From Marinobacter sp. F3R11 (GTDB taxonomy: Bacteria > Pseudomonadota > Gammaproteobacteria > Pseudomonadales > Oleiphilaceae), in NCBI RefSeq assembly GCF_003318275.1, contig NZ_QOCH01000015.1, positions 345,608 through 409,607 on the forward strand: a stretch of DNA of 64,000 nt, in the 5' to 3' direction. Positions 34,549-43,841 of the stretch are shown piece by piece (within the stretch, counting starts at the first letter, position 1; the number at the start of each line of letters is the position of its first letter). Below the pieces are notes generated by a model, which saw nothing but the letters and a program-made list of their open reading frames with translations, was not told the DNA's origin and searched no databases. A program made the position numbers and the translations under genes.

Positions 34549-36711
34549 ATGACTTCACCAATCCAGGGTACTAAACTCCCGGAAAAAACATCCACGACGC
34601 GGCCGAATGCACCTGCGCTATTCAGAACACCCAGGCTGGACAGTGGTATTCCAGATGAAAAGCGCCAGGAAATAGCCCAGTATTTCCTGAACACATTTGA
34701 CACATACACCAGCCTTTTCAATTGCCTGGCCGATGATAATGGGTTCTATCAAAAGTCTATTCCATTGCGACATCCACTTATTTTCTACCTGGGACATACT
34801 GCAACCTTTTTTGTTAACAAACTCGTACTGGCAAAGCTCCTCCGCGAACGCGTTGATCCACATATGGAGTCGATATTTGCAATAGGCGTGGATGAAATGA
34901 GCTGGGACGACCTGAACGACGATCATTACGACTGGCCAAGTGTGTCCCAGGTAATGGACTATCGTGCAAAGGTACGGACAACAATGCTCGATCTGATCGA
35001 TACATTACCCCTGACCATGCCCATTAACTGGGAGAGTCCCTGGTGGCCATTGATCATGGGTATTGAGCACGAACGAATTCATCTTGAAACCTCCTCCGTT
35101 CTGATCCGGCAGCACGACCTTGCCAGAGTCCGTCCGCACCCTGACTGGCGCCCATGCCAGCATACCGGAGAGGCGCCAGCCAACAATCTGATCAGCGTTC
35201 CGGCTGGCACAGTTCACATCGGCAAACCTTACGAAGATGCTTATTACGGCTGGGACAACGAATACGGAGAACACCAGGCGGAGGTCGAAAAGTTCAAAGC
35301 CAGTCAGTATCTGGTAAGCAATCAGGAATTCCTGTCATTTGTTGAGGCAGGCGGCTATGAACAGGACAGGTACTGGAGCGATGAAGGGCGCTCCTGGCGT
35401 GATTTCGCCGGGGCAAAACACCCTACATTCTGGCGCTGGCACAATGGCTGGCACCTGCGCCTGATGACCGAAGAAGTACCCATGCCCTGGGACTGGCCTG
35501 TAGAAGTGAACTACCACGAAGCAAAAGCCTTCTGTGACTGGAAGGGAGAGCAGACAGGTCAACCCGTGCGCATGCCCACAGAAGACGAGTGGTACCGGCT
35601 GTGCTCGGAAGCAGGAGTGCAAGAAGTCGGGGACGCCCCTGCCAGCGCCAACCTGCACCTGGACCACGCTGCATCCTCCTGCCCCGTAACACGTTACCAG
35701 CATGGTGAATGGTTTGATGTCGTGGGCAACGTATGGCAATGGACAGAGACGCCTATCTACCCCTTTGACAACTTCAAGGTTCATCCACTGTACGACGACT
35801 TCACTGCGCCGACATTCGATGGCCAGCACAACCTGATCAAGGGAGGATCATGGGTTTCGTGCGGCAACGAGGCACGCTTGTCTTCCCGCTATGCTTTCAG
35901 GCGTCATTTTTTCCAGCACGCCGGGTTCCGGTACATCACATCTGATTCCGAAGTAGTCGAACCCAACGCTTATTATGAAAGTAACAAACTGCTAGCTGAA
36001 TACGCAGAGTTTCACTTCGGTGACCCGTCGTTTGGTGTGGGGAACTTTCCCAAAGCTCTTGCAGATCTGGCACTGGATGCCATGCAAGGAAAGACTGCAC
36101 ATAAAGCACTGGATCTTGGATGTGCCTGTGGTCGCTCCAGCTTCGAACTGGCACGTAAGTTCGATGTGGTGGAAGGCGTCGATTTTTCAGCCAACTTCAT
36201 CAATCTTGGTGTTGAAATGGCTAACCGGGGCTCCGTGCGGTACTCGCTCACCGAGGAAGGTGATCTGGTGAGTTACCATACGCGAACGCTCAAAGGACTC
36301 GGCCTCGACACCTATGCAGACAAGGTTTCATTTCACCAGGGTGACGCTTGCAATCTCAAACCCACATTCACCGGTTACGACCTGGTTCTTGCTGCCAACC
36401 TGATTGACAGGTTATACCGGCCAAGGCGCTTCCTCGACAGCATTCATGAGCGTATTAATGACGGCGGACTGCTGATTATTGCCTCACCTTACACCTGGCT
36501 GGAAGAACATACGCCAAAAGAGGAATGGATTGGTGGCTTCAAGAAAGACGGGGAAAACTACACAACGCTGGATGGCCTGCGAGATCACCTCTCCAACCAT
36601 TTCCGGTTAGTGGGAGAACCCAGAAAGGTTCCCTTCGTTATCCGAGAAACCCGGCACAAGCATCAGCACACCTTGTCTGAGGTTACAGTCTGGGAGCGGT
36701 TGCCACGCTGA
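34549..36711 (+). CDS. ovoA: 5-histidylcysteine sulfoxide synthase / ovothiol methyltransferase OvoA
   Basis: 720 aa bifunctional enzyme of ovothiol A synthesis. N-terminal DinB-like domain and formylglycine-enzyme-like domain form the mononuclear iron sulfoxide synthase: ligands His83 (GHTATFF) and His174/His178 (EHERIH) are present, as are the FGE-type GGSWVSCGNEARLSSRYAFR segment. The C-terminal third is a SAM methyltransferase (ALDLGCACGRSSFELARKFD, VLAANLIDRL) that methylates the imidazole nitrogen. Joins histidine and cysteine using oxygen. Full length. Ovothiol protects against peroxide. No PLP lyase gene is adjacent, so the cleavage step is encoded elsewhere. Confidence 0.95.
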   Translation: MTSPIQGTKLPEKTSTTRPNAPALFRTPRLDSGIPDEKRQEIAQYFLNTFDTYTSLFNCLADDNGFYQKSIPLRHPLIFYLGHTATFFVNKLVLAKLLRERVDPHMESIFAIGVDEMSWDDLNDDHYDWPSVSQVMDYRAKVRTTMLDLIDTLPLTMPINWESPWWPLIMGIEHERIHLETSSVLIRQHDLARVRPHPDWRPCQHTGEAPANNLISVPAGTVHIGKPYEDAYYGWDNEYGEHQAEVEKFKASQYLVSNQEFLSFVEAGGYEQDRYWSDEGRSWRDFAGAKHPTFWRWHNGWHLRLMTEEVPMPWDWPVEVNYHEAKAFCDWKGEQTGQPVRMPTEDEWYRLCSEAGVQEVGDAPASANLHLDHAASSCPVTRYQHGEWFDVVGNVWQWTETPIYPFDNFKVHPLYDDFTAPTFDGQHNLIKGGSWVSCGNEARLSSRYAFRRHFFQHAGFRYITSDSEVVEPNAYYESNKLLAEYAEFHFGDPSFGVGNFPKALADLALDAMQGKTAHKALDLGCACGRSSFELARKFDVVEGVDFSANFINLGVEMANRGSVRYSLTEEGDLVSYHTRTLKGLGLDTYADKVSFHQGDACNLKPTFTGYDLVLAANLIDRLYRPRRFLDSIHERINDGGLLIIASPYTWLEEHTPKEEWIGGFKKDGENYTTLDGLRDHLSNHFRLVGEPRKVPFVIRETRHKHQHTLSEVTVWERLPR

Positions 36712-36721
36712 CAAGCATAAC

Positions 36722-36756
36722 CAGGGGAGCCATCAGGCTCTCCTGTGTTTTCTTTT
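36722..36756 (+). terminator. Rho-independent terminator after ovoA
   Basis: Stem CAGGGGAGCC / GGCTCTCCTG (one G-U pair) with an ATCA loop, then a T-rich stretch from 36746. It begins 10 bases after the ovoA stop. Confidence 0.8.
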
Positions 36757-37192
36757 ATTCCGTCCCCTCATATACATCAAGGATTTCTTGCTCTAGAAGG
36801 CCAATTGCCTCTAAAAGGGTTGCCGACACAGCTACCAGCTTTTCCATTAAACGTCCGGCTTGTTCCTGCTTTTTCCATTTTGCACTGGCTTTGGAACCAA
36901 ACAGCTTTTTAAGGGCGGACCTGTCATCTTCGCCAAAAAGTAATCTGAATATTTCCATATATATCTGATGAAGTATTTGATGCGAAGTCTCAATTGCTTC
37001 AAATGAACTCAACGACGACAGCTTTTGTCCCTCTCCGTAGTACCATTTGCCAAATTTACAATCTGTATGCATAACAGGAACATGATCCTGTTCAACAGGA
37101 ATACCCGCAACAAGTGCCTGTGCGTATGACCGCCAGCGAATATGAGCCGATTTTGCCTGGCGCAGTTGGGACAATGCGTCCTTTTTACTCAT
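36755..37192 (-). CDS. Stand-alone CZB (chemoreceptor zinc-binding) domain protein
   Basis: 145 aa soluble protein consisting of one CZB domain. The expected 3His/1Cys zinc site is present: His17 (AHIRWR), Cys45 (HTDCKFGKWYYGEG), His71 and His75 (SHQILHQIY). CZB domains normally sit at the end of chemoreceptors or diguanylate cyclases and sense zinc or hypochlorite; here it is free. A GCCGATAA-like -10 (ACCGATAA at 37220-37213, minus strand) hints at flagellar sigma-28 control, but the -35 is not convincing. Confidence 0.87.
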   Translation of the reverse strand: MSKKDALSQLRQAKSAHIRWRSYAQALVAGIPVEQDHVPVMHTDCKFGKWYYGEGQKLSSLSSFEAIETSHQILHQIYMEIFRLLFGEDDRSALKKLFGSKASAKWKKQEQAGRLMEKLVAVSATLLEAIGLLEQEILDVYEGTE

Positions 37193-37572
37193 TTATACAT
37201 CCTTTAATTTACTTATCGGTCAAGTAGAGTATTAAAAACGCATTTCAGCAATGGTCTTATCGCCTGGTTTCTCAAGCTCGCCAACCCGACATTCTGGCCG
37301 AGCACACAGGTACTGTACGTCAACTGTTTTGACAAAGCCTGCTCAGCTAACAAAACTTAACGTTTTAACTTTTTGTGAAAGTATTGGTGAATATGTGTAG
37401 CAATAAATGCCACACCTTAACAAACCAGGAGTGAGCATCAGCACCATGCCCACGTTGCGGTAGAACCCGTAATGCGATGTGCAGGCCCTCTTGACGACTT
37501 TACGCTGGGCGCAGCATAAAAGTTTCAGGTGTACTGGCCCGGATAAATCACAGGCCTGCTTCCAGCGCCGGA
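37193..37572. other. 380-base gap without recognisable gene
   Basis: AT-richer than its surroundings in the left half. It should contain the promoter of the CZB gene near 37203-37250. Reading frames here are short, interrupted and without ribosome sites. No repeat, RNA or insertion-sequence remnant could be recognised. Confidence 0.5.
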
Positions 37573-39459
37573 TCAATGATGTTCCGGCGGCGTCCAGACA
37601 GGGACATCCTCAGGTTTTGGCTCTTCCCAGTCTCTGTGCATGGCAGTACTCAGTGCCTCTTCCAGCTTCATGAAAAGCTCACCATAGCGAGGACTGAAGT
37701 TGATCCCCCCCTCAATTTCTTTCCAGGCCTCAAACAACTGATCTTTATGGGCCTGCTCATGATTGACAAACGCCCAGGTCATCTGCCGCGCCCGCATAGG
37801 ATGAACCCCCAGAGCCGTAAGCGTGTAGCCACCAAGTTCCAGTGCAGAGTGATAGGTCTCACTGATCACATCGTCAGCACCCGCTTCCCGAAGCTGGTAG
37901 CCGTGACCACGATCGAATGCCCGGGCCAATACCCATACACTCGGGTAGAACTTCTTCACGTGTTGCACAATCTCTACGGCGCGCTCCCGGTCATTGATCG
38001 CTACTACGAGCAAGCGGGCCTGCCCGATACCGGCTGTTTCAAGCAACTCAGGGCGACTTGCATCACCAAAGAAACTCTTGATGTGAATCTTGCGGAGATT
38101 TTCAATCTGCTCAAATTCGTGGTCCAGTGCCACAACAGGAATGTCGTTGGCTCTCAGCAAGCGACAGATTACCTGCCCGAAACGCCCCACACCTGCCACA
38201 ATAACTAGAGCCTGCTCATCAATCGTGTCTGCTTCCCGTTCATCATTCCGTGCACGCCGGTAACTTGGCAGGACTATCCGGTCGTAAGCAATAAACAATA
38301 AAGGCGTAAGGAACATGGACAACGCTACAACCAGCGAGAGGATCTGAGCGATATCTGCCGGAATCACGGAATTCTGTACACCATAGGTAAGCAGTACAAA
38401 ACCAAACTCGCCTGCCTGTGCAAGCCCAAGGGTAAACAGCCAGCCGTTACTGCCACGATTTCTGAACACCAGCGCCAGTATGAGCAAAATGAGCGCTTTT
38501 ATCACAATCACCGCTACGACCAGACCAGCAACGATGCCCCACTCGGCTACCAATACCCCGAAGTCAATTCCCGCACCTACGGTGATAAAAAACAATCCCA
38601 GCAGCAGGCCCTTGAAGGGTTCAATGCTGGCTTTCAGCTCATGGCGGAACTCACTGTTGCCCAATACCACGCCAGCGAGAAAAGCTCCCAGGGCGGGCGA
38701 GAGATTCACAACGCTCATCAGCGCCGCAATACCAATAACCAACATTAATGCCGTGGCAGTGAAGATCTCACGCAACCTGGATTGCACCACATAACGGAAC
38801 AACGGCCGGCTCAGATAGTAACCACCAATAATAACGGCAGCGACTGCGCCCACAACAACCAGGGCATGGCCCCATCCTGGCAGCCCATCGACCAGGCTCA
38901 GCCCCGATTCCGTGCTGGCAACAGGACCTTCGCCCGCATTCAGGCCAGGCAACGCCAGCAGAGGGATCAGGGCGAGCATCGGAATAACGGCAATATCCTG
39001 AAACAGCAACACTGAGAAAGCGTTGCGCCCGCCTTCGGTATTTGACAGGCCCTTCTCTTCCAGGGTTTGCAACACGATAGCAGTAGACGACAGCGCGAAG
39101 ATCAGACCTACCGTCAGCGCCGTCTGCCACTGCAGACCAAACCAGGTGGCCACTGTCATGCCAGCCGCAGAGGTCAGGGTTACCTGCAAGCCGCCGAGCC
39201 CGAACAGGTGCACCTTTCTTGCCCATAGCCTCTTCGGATCAATTCCCGTCCCAATGAGGAACAGCATCATGACAACACCAAATTCCGCGAAATGCTGAAT
39301 AGTGTTGGTTTCCTGCCCCACCAGACCCATAACCGGCCCGATCATCACCCCGGCAACCAGGTAACCCAGCACTGAACCCAGGCCATAACGCTTTGCCAAT
39401 GGCACAGCAATCACAGCTGCGAGCAGATAGATAAAAGCCTGAATAAAATAGGTGGTCAT
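37573..39459 (-). CDS. CPA2-family cation:proton antiporter with RCK domain (KefB/KefC-like)
   Basis: 628 aa. About 12-13 membrane helices (1-390) of the Kef/CPA2 type, including FGVVMMLFLIGTGIDPKRLW and NLSPALGAFLAGVVLGNSEFRHE, followed by a cytosolic TrkA-N/RCK nucleotide-binding domain (about 410-530; VIVAGVGRFGQVICRLL) and a C-terminal tail. Exchanges potassium or sodium for protons; in Kef proteins it is gated by glutathione adducts, which has not been shown for this one. It follows a small membrane-protein gene by 5 bases and lacks a clear ribosome site, so translation may be coupled. Confidence 0.9.
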   Translation of the reverse strand: MTTYFIQAFIYLLAAVIAVPLAKRYGLGSVLGYLVAGVMIGPVMGLVGQETNTIQHFAEFGVVMMLFLIGTGIDPKRLWARKVHLFGLGGLQVTLTSAAGMTVATWFGLQWQTALTVGLIFALSSTAIVLQTLEEKGLSNTEGGRNAFSVLLFQDIAVIPMLALIPLLALPGLNAGEGPVASTESGLSLVDGLPGWGHALVVVGAVAAVIIGGYYLSRPLFRYVVQSRLREIFTATALMLVIGIAALMSVVNLSPALGAFLAGVVLGNSEFRHELKASIEPFKGLLLGLFFITVGAGIDFGVLVAEWGIVAGLVVAVIVIKALILLILALVFRNRGSNGWLFTLGLAQAGEFGFVLLTYGVQNSVIPADIAQILSLVVALSMFLTPLLFIAYDRIVLPSYRRARNDEREADTIDEQALVIVAGVGRFGQVICRLLRANDIPVVALDHEFEQIENLRKIHIKSFFGDASRPELLETAGIGQARLLVVAINDRERAVEIVQHVKKFYPSVWVLARAFDRGHGYQLREAGADDVISETYHSALELGGYTLTALGVHPMRARQMTWAFVNHEQAHKDQLFEAWKEIEGGINFSPRYGELFMKLEEALSTAMHRDWEEPKPEDVPVWTPPEHH

Positions 39460-39464
39460 AGGGG

Positions 39465-39668
39465 TCAGATATCAATGAACCTGGGGGTGAGCATAATCAC
39501 GATACCCAGTGCCACCAGTGCAAAGGTGTTCGTGACAAGGTAAGGATAAAGGATCAGAGCAATACCACAGTACCGGACAACCAGGTTCGACTGCCGGCGG
39601 CCGTAGATAAAATAACCGATGCCAATGGAGCTGAAAATCAGCCCCCAAAACAGGTTAGCGGTTTGCAT
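39465..39668 (-). CDS. Small two-helix membrane protein
   Basis: 67 aa. Starts MQTANLFWGLIFSSIGIGYFIYGRRQSN, ends MLTPRFIDI; two to three membrane helices. Resembles small proteins often labelled amino-acid transport protein in pseudomonads, a label with little support. Directly upstream of the CPA2 antiporter gene (5 bases), so it may be an accessory subunit of it (inference). Confidence 0.75.
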   Translation of the reverse strand: MQTANLFWGLIFSSIGIGYFIYGRRQSNLVVRYCGIALILYPYLVTNTFALVALGIVIMLTPRFIDI

Positions 39669-39814
39669 AGAGCGGAAGTCTCCAAAAGCTCATTGCACAG
39701 ACATTTACAGCCTGGAATTTCGATTCACCAAAAACATGCTAGTGTATCGATTACAGATCCCCGACAGGCGTGCCGGGACAACGCCCCCAGCCATAACTCA
39801 AGCAGGACAATGCA

Positions 39815-41032
39815 ATGATGTATTTTGCCCACGAGATAGGTCGCGCCGCGTTAAAGCCCATGCGCATACTGACCAGTGCCCAGAGCACCCTGCTCCGACA
39901 CCCCAAAAGCCCCTTGTCCAGGATTCCGGGAGCGCGCAGCATTGCCTCCGCCTATAGTGTATTCGGAGATCTGACCCGTCGCTATCCGAAACCAGCCTTC
40001 AATCTGAACACAACCATTTGCGATGGCGAGCAAGTCGACGTACACGAAGCCATTATCAAGCGTAAACCCTTTGCGCAGCTCAAACACTTCCAGCGAGATG
40101 TCACACGGCCGGAAGACCCGAAACTGCTCATAGTCGCACCTCTGTCCGGGCACTATGCATCACTGCTACGCGGCACCGTAGAAGCGATGTTGCCAGACCA
40201 TGACGTTTACATCACCGACTGGCGCAACGCCTGCCAGGTTCCGCTGTCGGAAGGCGACTTTGGCCTCGACGATTACATCGATTATGTCATGGACTTTATC
40301 GACCACCTGGGGCCGGACACCCACGTACTGGCTGTTTGCCAACCAGTGGTAGCCGTGCTGGCTGCCACATCCATTATGGCAGAGGATAACCACCCTGCGA
40401 CACCTCGTTCTCTGGCGCTGATGAGCGGCCCCATAGATGCGCGCGTTGACCCGACAGAACCCTGCAAACTGGCTACCAAACATAAACTGATATGGTTCAG
40501 ACGCAACCTCGTCCACCCGGTGCCGGCCCCCTACCCTGGCGCCTTTCGCAAGGTTTACCCCGGCTTCCTGCAACTCACGGGGTTTGTGAACATGAACCTC
40601 AAACGCCACGCTGCTGCATACCGCGAATTGTTCAGATCCATTCGTGACAATGAGACGGAAAAGGTTTCCCGCCACAGAGAGTTCTATGACGAATATCTGG
40701 CCGTGATGGATCTGCCTGCGACCTATTACCTGGATACCATTAAGCGAGTCTTTCAGGAATTCCATCTGGCCCGTGGCTGCTTCAGATACCGCGGCCGCCT
40801 GGTAAACCCGGCGGCCATACGTAATACCGCGCTGATGACCATCGAAGGTGAAAAAGACGATATTTCCAGCCCTGGGCAGACCCGGGCGGCCCAGGACCTC
40901 TGCATTAATGTGCCGGACTCCCGTCGCATACACCACCTCCAGCCGGGTGCTGGCCACTACGGCGTTTTTAACGGAAGTGCCTGGCGCAACGATATTTCTC
41001 CCCGGCTGAAGGCATTCATCCGCGCAGCCTGA
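39815..41032 (+). CDS. phaZ: Intracellular polyhydroxyalkanoate depolymerase PhaZ
   Basis: 405 aa. Matches intracellular PHB depolymerases (PhaZa1 type): LIVAPLSGHYASLLRGTVEAMLPDHDVYITDWRNA, nucleophile Cys175 in VCQPVV, and a late ITIEGEKDDISSPGQT-like acid region plus GAGHYGVF histidine. There is no signal peptide, so it mobilises stored PHA granules in the cytoplasm. Upstream of phaB and phaC on the same strand; a 159-base gap before phaB suggests a separate promoter. Confidence 0.92.
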   Translation: MMYFAHEIGRAALKPMRILTSAQSTLLRHPKSPLSRIPGARSIASAYSVFGDLTRRYPKPAFNLNTTICDGEQVDVHEAIIKRKPFAQLKHFQRDVTRPEDPKLLIVAPLSGHYASLLRGTVEAMLPDHDVYITDWRNACQVPLSEGDFGLDDYIDYVMDFIDHLGPDTHVLAVCQPVVAVLAATSIMAEDNHPATPRSLALMSGPIDARVDPTEPCKLATKHKLIWFRRNLVHPVPAPYPGAFRKVYPGFLQLTGFVNMNLKRHAAAYRELFRSIRDNETEKVSRHREFYDEYLAVMDLPATYYLDTIKRVFQEFHLARGCFRYRGRLVNPAAIRNTALMTIEGEKDDISSPGQTRAAQDLCINVPDSRRIHHLQPGAGHYGVFNGSAWRNDISPRLKAFIRAA

Positions 41033-41191
41033 ACGGTTGCTTTGAGCTAATTTCTTGTAGCACCTCTGGTGCTCTGCTAGCTTGAATTATGAGTGCTCTT
41101 TGCACCGACCCCATACCGCCGGCGTGGCACTCTCAATGGACAATAATAATTAACCAGATCGCAGTGATTACATCACTCGAAGGAGAGCGTC

Positions 41192-41935
41192 ATGAAAGAC
41201 CTCAAAGGCAAGGTAGCCATCGTAACAGGTGCCTCTCGTGGCATCGGCCGTCATATCGCGCTACAACTTGCCCAGCGTGGCGCAGACATCGCAATAAACT
41301 ACTGTTCCCGTCAATCCGATGCAGACAACGTCATCCGCGAAATTGAGGCGACAGGCGTCCAGGCCCTGGCATTCCAGGCCGACCTTTCCGGAATGCCAGA
41401 AGCACGTGACCTTATACGCAAAGTCCAGAATCAGTGGGGACACATCGACATTCTGGTGAACAATGCCGGTATTACCCGCGACAAATCCATGAGAAAGCTT
41501 ACCGACGACGACTGGAATGCCGTTCTCGATACCAACCTGGGAAGTGTCTACGCCACATGTTCGGAAGTGCTGAACATCATGATGGAACAAAAGTACGGCC
41601 GCATCATCAATATCACGTCGTTCGTCGGCCAGGCCGGCAACTTCGGACAGGCGAACTATGCAGCCAGCAAGGGAGGGATCATTGCATTTACCAAAACCCT
41701 CGCACTGGAAATGGCAAAGTACAACATAACCGTCAATGCTATTGCTCCAGGCTTCACAGAGACCGAGATGCTGGCTCAGGTACCGGAGAATATCCGCGAG
41801 CAGATTATTGCACGAGTACCCATGGGCCGATTTGGCAAACCTGAGGAAATCGCCCGGGCAGTTGTATTCCTGGCAGCGGAAGGAGACTACATCACCGGCC
41901 AACAGATTAACGTCAACGGCGGCGTGTATATGTAA
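41192..41935 (+). CDS. phaB: Acetoacetyl-CoA reductase PhaB
   Basis: 247 aa short-chain dehydrogenase. Contains the NADPH-binding GASRGIGRHIA, the NNAGITRDKSMRKLTDDDW segment, catalytic Ser in INITSFVGQAGNFGQ and YAASKGG active-site Tyr/Lys. Reduces acetoacetyl-CoA to (R)-3-hydroxybutyryl-CoA for PHB synthesis. A GGAG site precedes ATG 41192. FabG would look similar; the position before phaC and the length support PhaB. Confidence 0.93.
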   Translation: MKDLKGKVAIVTGASRGIGRHIALQLAQRGADIAINYCSRQSDADNVIREIEATGVQALAFQADLSGMPEARDLIRKVQNQWGHIDILVNNAGITRDKSMRKLTDDDWNAVLDTNLGSVYATCSEVLNIMMEQKYGRIINITSFVGQAGNFGQANYAASKGGIIAFTKTLALEMAKYNITVNAIAPGFTETEMLAQVPENIREQIIARVPMGRFGKPEEIARAVVFLAAEGDYITGQQINVNGGVYM

Positions 41936-42028
41936 TACCGCGTCGCGGCGGGTGCATCCAGTTCAGGCACCTGCCGTTGTTTCTGATAAATCCGCGCCCT
42001 GAATGAGCGCGGAGTGGAGACTGAGCCC

Positions 42029-43831
42029 ATGTCTGAAAAACCGGTTATAACCCAGCCCTCCTACGAATCCGATCCCGACGTCGTACCGCAGTCACTGATG
42101 CGCGCAGGCGTCCATGGCAGAAACCTTCTGAAACGCTCGATTATGCGCCGGCTGCGTGGTGGCCAGCCCAACCCGGCCAGTTTCAGGAGTATGGCAAAGC
42201 CCTTTGTTTCACTGACTGGAAAGCTCATAACCCAACCGGACACCCTGATCCTTGCCCAGATTCGCCTGCTCAGGGACAGCTCCCGATTAGGATGGGGCAT
42301 ACTGACCAGCGGTATAGGCAATAAGCCACTGGCCGTGGCAGAACCAGATCCATGTGACGGACGCTTCCGTGATCAGATCTGGAGTGAGGCCATGGCATTC
42401 AACGTCATAAAACAGGCCTACCTGTTATCAAACCGCTGGATAATGGACACGATCAACGACGTCCGTGGCCTTGACGATCACACCAGACGCAAGTTGAGGT
42501 TCTTCACCGGTCAGATGACCGACGCTCTCGCACCGAGCAACTTCATCCTGAGTAATCCTGAGGTACTGAGGGCAACCATACAGAGCCGGGGCAAAAACCT
42601 GCTGAAGGGCCTGGCAAACTTACTGCGGGATCTGGATGAAGGTAAAGGCCCCATGCCCTTCCGCATGTCTGATCCGGACGCCTTCACTATCGGTGAGAAC
42701 CTGGCAAACACGCCTGGCGACATCATTTACCAGAACGAACTGATGCAGCTCATTCAATACCGTCCGACCACAAAAACCGTGCATCGCCGTCCGTTGCTGG
42801 TGATTCCGCCCTGGATCAACAAGTACTACATTCTCGATCTGGGAGAAAAAAAATCCTTCATACGCTACTGGGTAGAACACGGCCATACGGTGTTCGTTGT
42901 GTCCTGGGTTAATCCAGGGCCGGAGATGGCGCACAAGAGCTTTGAAGACTACATGCTTGAGGGACCTGTCGCCGCCATGAATGCCATTGAGCAGACCACT
43001 GGCGAGCGTGAACTCAACACCGTCGGCTACTGCATTGGCGGCACCCTGCTCGGCTGCACCCTGGCCTGGCTCGCGGCCAGGGATGACGACAGGGTCAAGA
43101 GCGCTACGTTCCTTAATAGCATGATGGACTTCTCAGACGTCGGTGACCTTGAGGTGTTCATCGACGAAGATGCCATCAGTAAACTTGAAAAAGCCATGAA
43201 CAAACAGGGCTATCTTGAGGGTGCCTCAATGGCAACAGCATTCAACATGCTGCGGGCCAACAGCCTGATATGGTCCTTCTTCGTCAACAACTATCTGCTG
43301 GGCCATGATACAGCGCCCTTCGACCTTTTGTACTGGAACTCCGACGCCACCAGAATGCCAGCAGCCATGCACAGTTTTTATCTGCGCAACATGTATCTGC
43401 ACAACCGTTTGCGCGAGCCAGGTGGTATTGAACTGGGAGGCACGCCCATCGATCTGGGAAAAGTCATGGTGCCAACTTACTTCGCATCGGCCATTGAAGA
43501 TCACATTGCCCCTTGGACCTCATGCTATAAAGGCGCTCAGTGTATGGGCGGTCCTGTGCGTTTTGTACTCGGTGGTTCAGGGCACATCGCCGGCATAATC
43601 AATCCACCGGAACGAAGAAAATATGGCTACCGTCTTAACGAAGACAGCAATCTGAACCCGGATGACTGGCTGGAGGGGTCGAGACAACTCGAAGGTTCCT
43701 GGTGGCCTGACTGGGTTGCCTGGGCCGAACAATTCAGTGGTGGCGAGGTAAAAGCCCGTGATACCGCAAAAGGGAAGCTACCCCTTATTGAACCTGCGCC
43801 AGGGGCTTATGTGCGGGATTGCCCAACGTAA
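42029..43831 (+). CDS. phaC: Class I poly(3-hydroxyalkanoate) synthase PhaC
   Basis: 600 aa. ATG 42029 is the probable start. Shows the PhaC_N region (SDPDAFTIGENLANTPGDIIYQNEL), the lipase-like box GYCIGG with nucleophile Cys335, the WSFFVNNYLLG and LLYWNSDATRMPAAMHSFYLRNMYL segments, the Asp-bearing IEDHIAPW and catalytic-His GSGHIAGIINPP. Polymerises 3-hydroxyacyl-CoA on granules. Length and motifs fit class I, which needs no partner subunit. Ends 10 bases from the convergent diguanylate cyclase gene. Confidence 0.95.
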   Translation: MSEKPVITQPSYESDPDVVPQSLMRAGVHGRNLLKRSIMRRLRGGQPNPASFRSMAKPFVSLTGKLITQPDTLILAQIRLLRDSSRLGWGILTSGIGNKPLAVAEPDPCDGRFRDQIWSEAMAFNVIKQAYLLSNRWIMDTINDVRGLDDHTRRKLRFFTGQMTDALAPSNFILSNPEVLRATIQSRGKNLLKGLANLLRDLDEGKGPMPFRMSDPDAFTIGENLANTPGDIIYQNELMQLIQYRPTTKTVHRRPLLVIPPWINKYYILDLGEKKSFIRYWVEHGHTVFVVSWVNPGPEMAHKSFEDYMLEGPVAAMNAIEQTTGERELNTVGYCIGGTLLGCTLAWLAARDDDRVKSATFLNSMMDFSDVGDLEVFIDEDAISKLEKAMNKQGYLEGASMATAFNMLRANSLIWSFFVNNYLLGHDTAPFDLLYWNSDATRMPAAMHSFYLRNMYLHNRLREPGGIELGGTPIDLGKVMVPTYFASAIEDHIAPWTSCYKGAQCMGGPVRFVLGGSGHIAGIINPPERRKYGYRLNEDSNLNPDDWLEGSRQLEGSWWPDWVAWAEQFSGGEVKARDTAKGKLPLIEPAPGAYVRDCPT

Positions 43832-43841
43832 AGCCAGTCGG

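Noticed and set aside
37193..37572. Possible decayed mobile element in the gap between the CZB and antiporter genes
   Set aside because: No terminal repeats, no transposase motif in any frame and no target duplication could be seen.
40166..40957. Open frame of 263 codons on the minus strand
   Set aside because: Antisense to phaZ; no family features.
41261..41902. Open frame of 213 codons on the minus strand
   Set aside because: Antisense to phaB; no family features.
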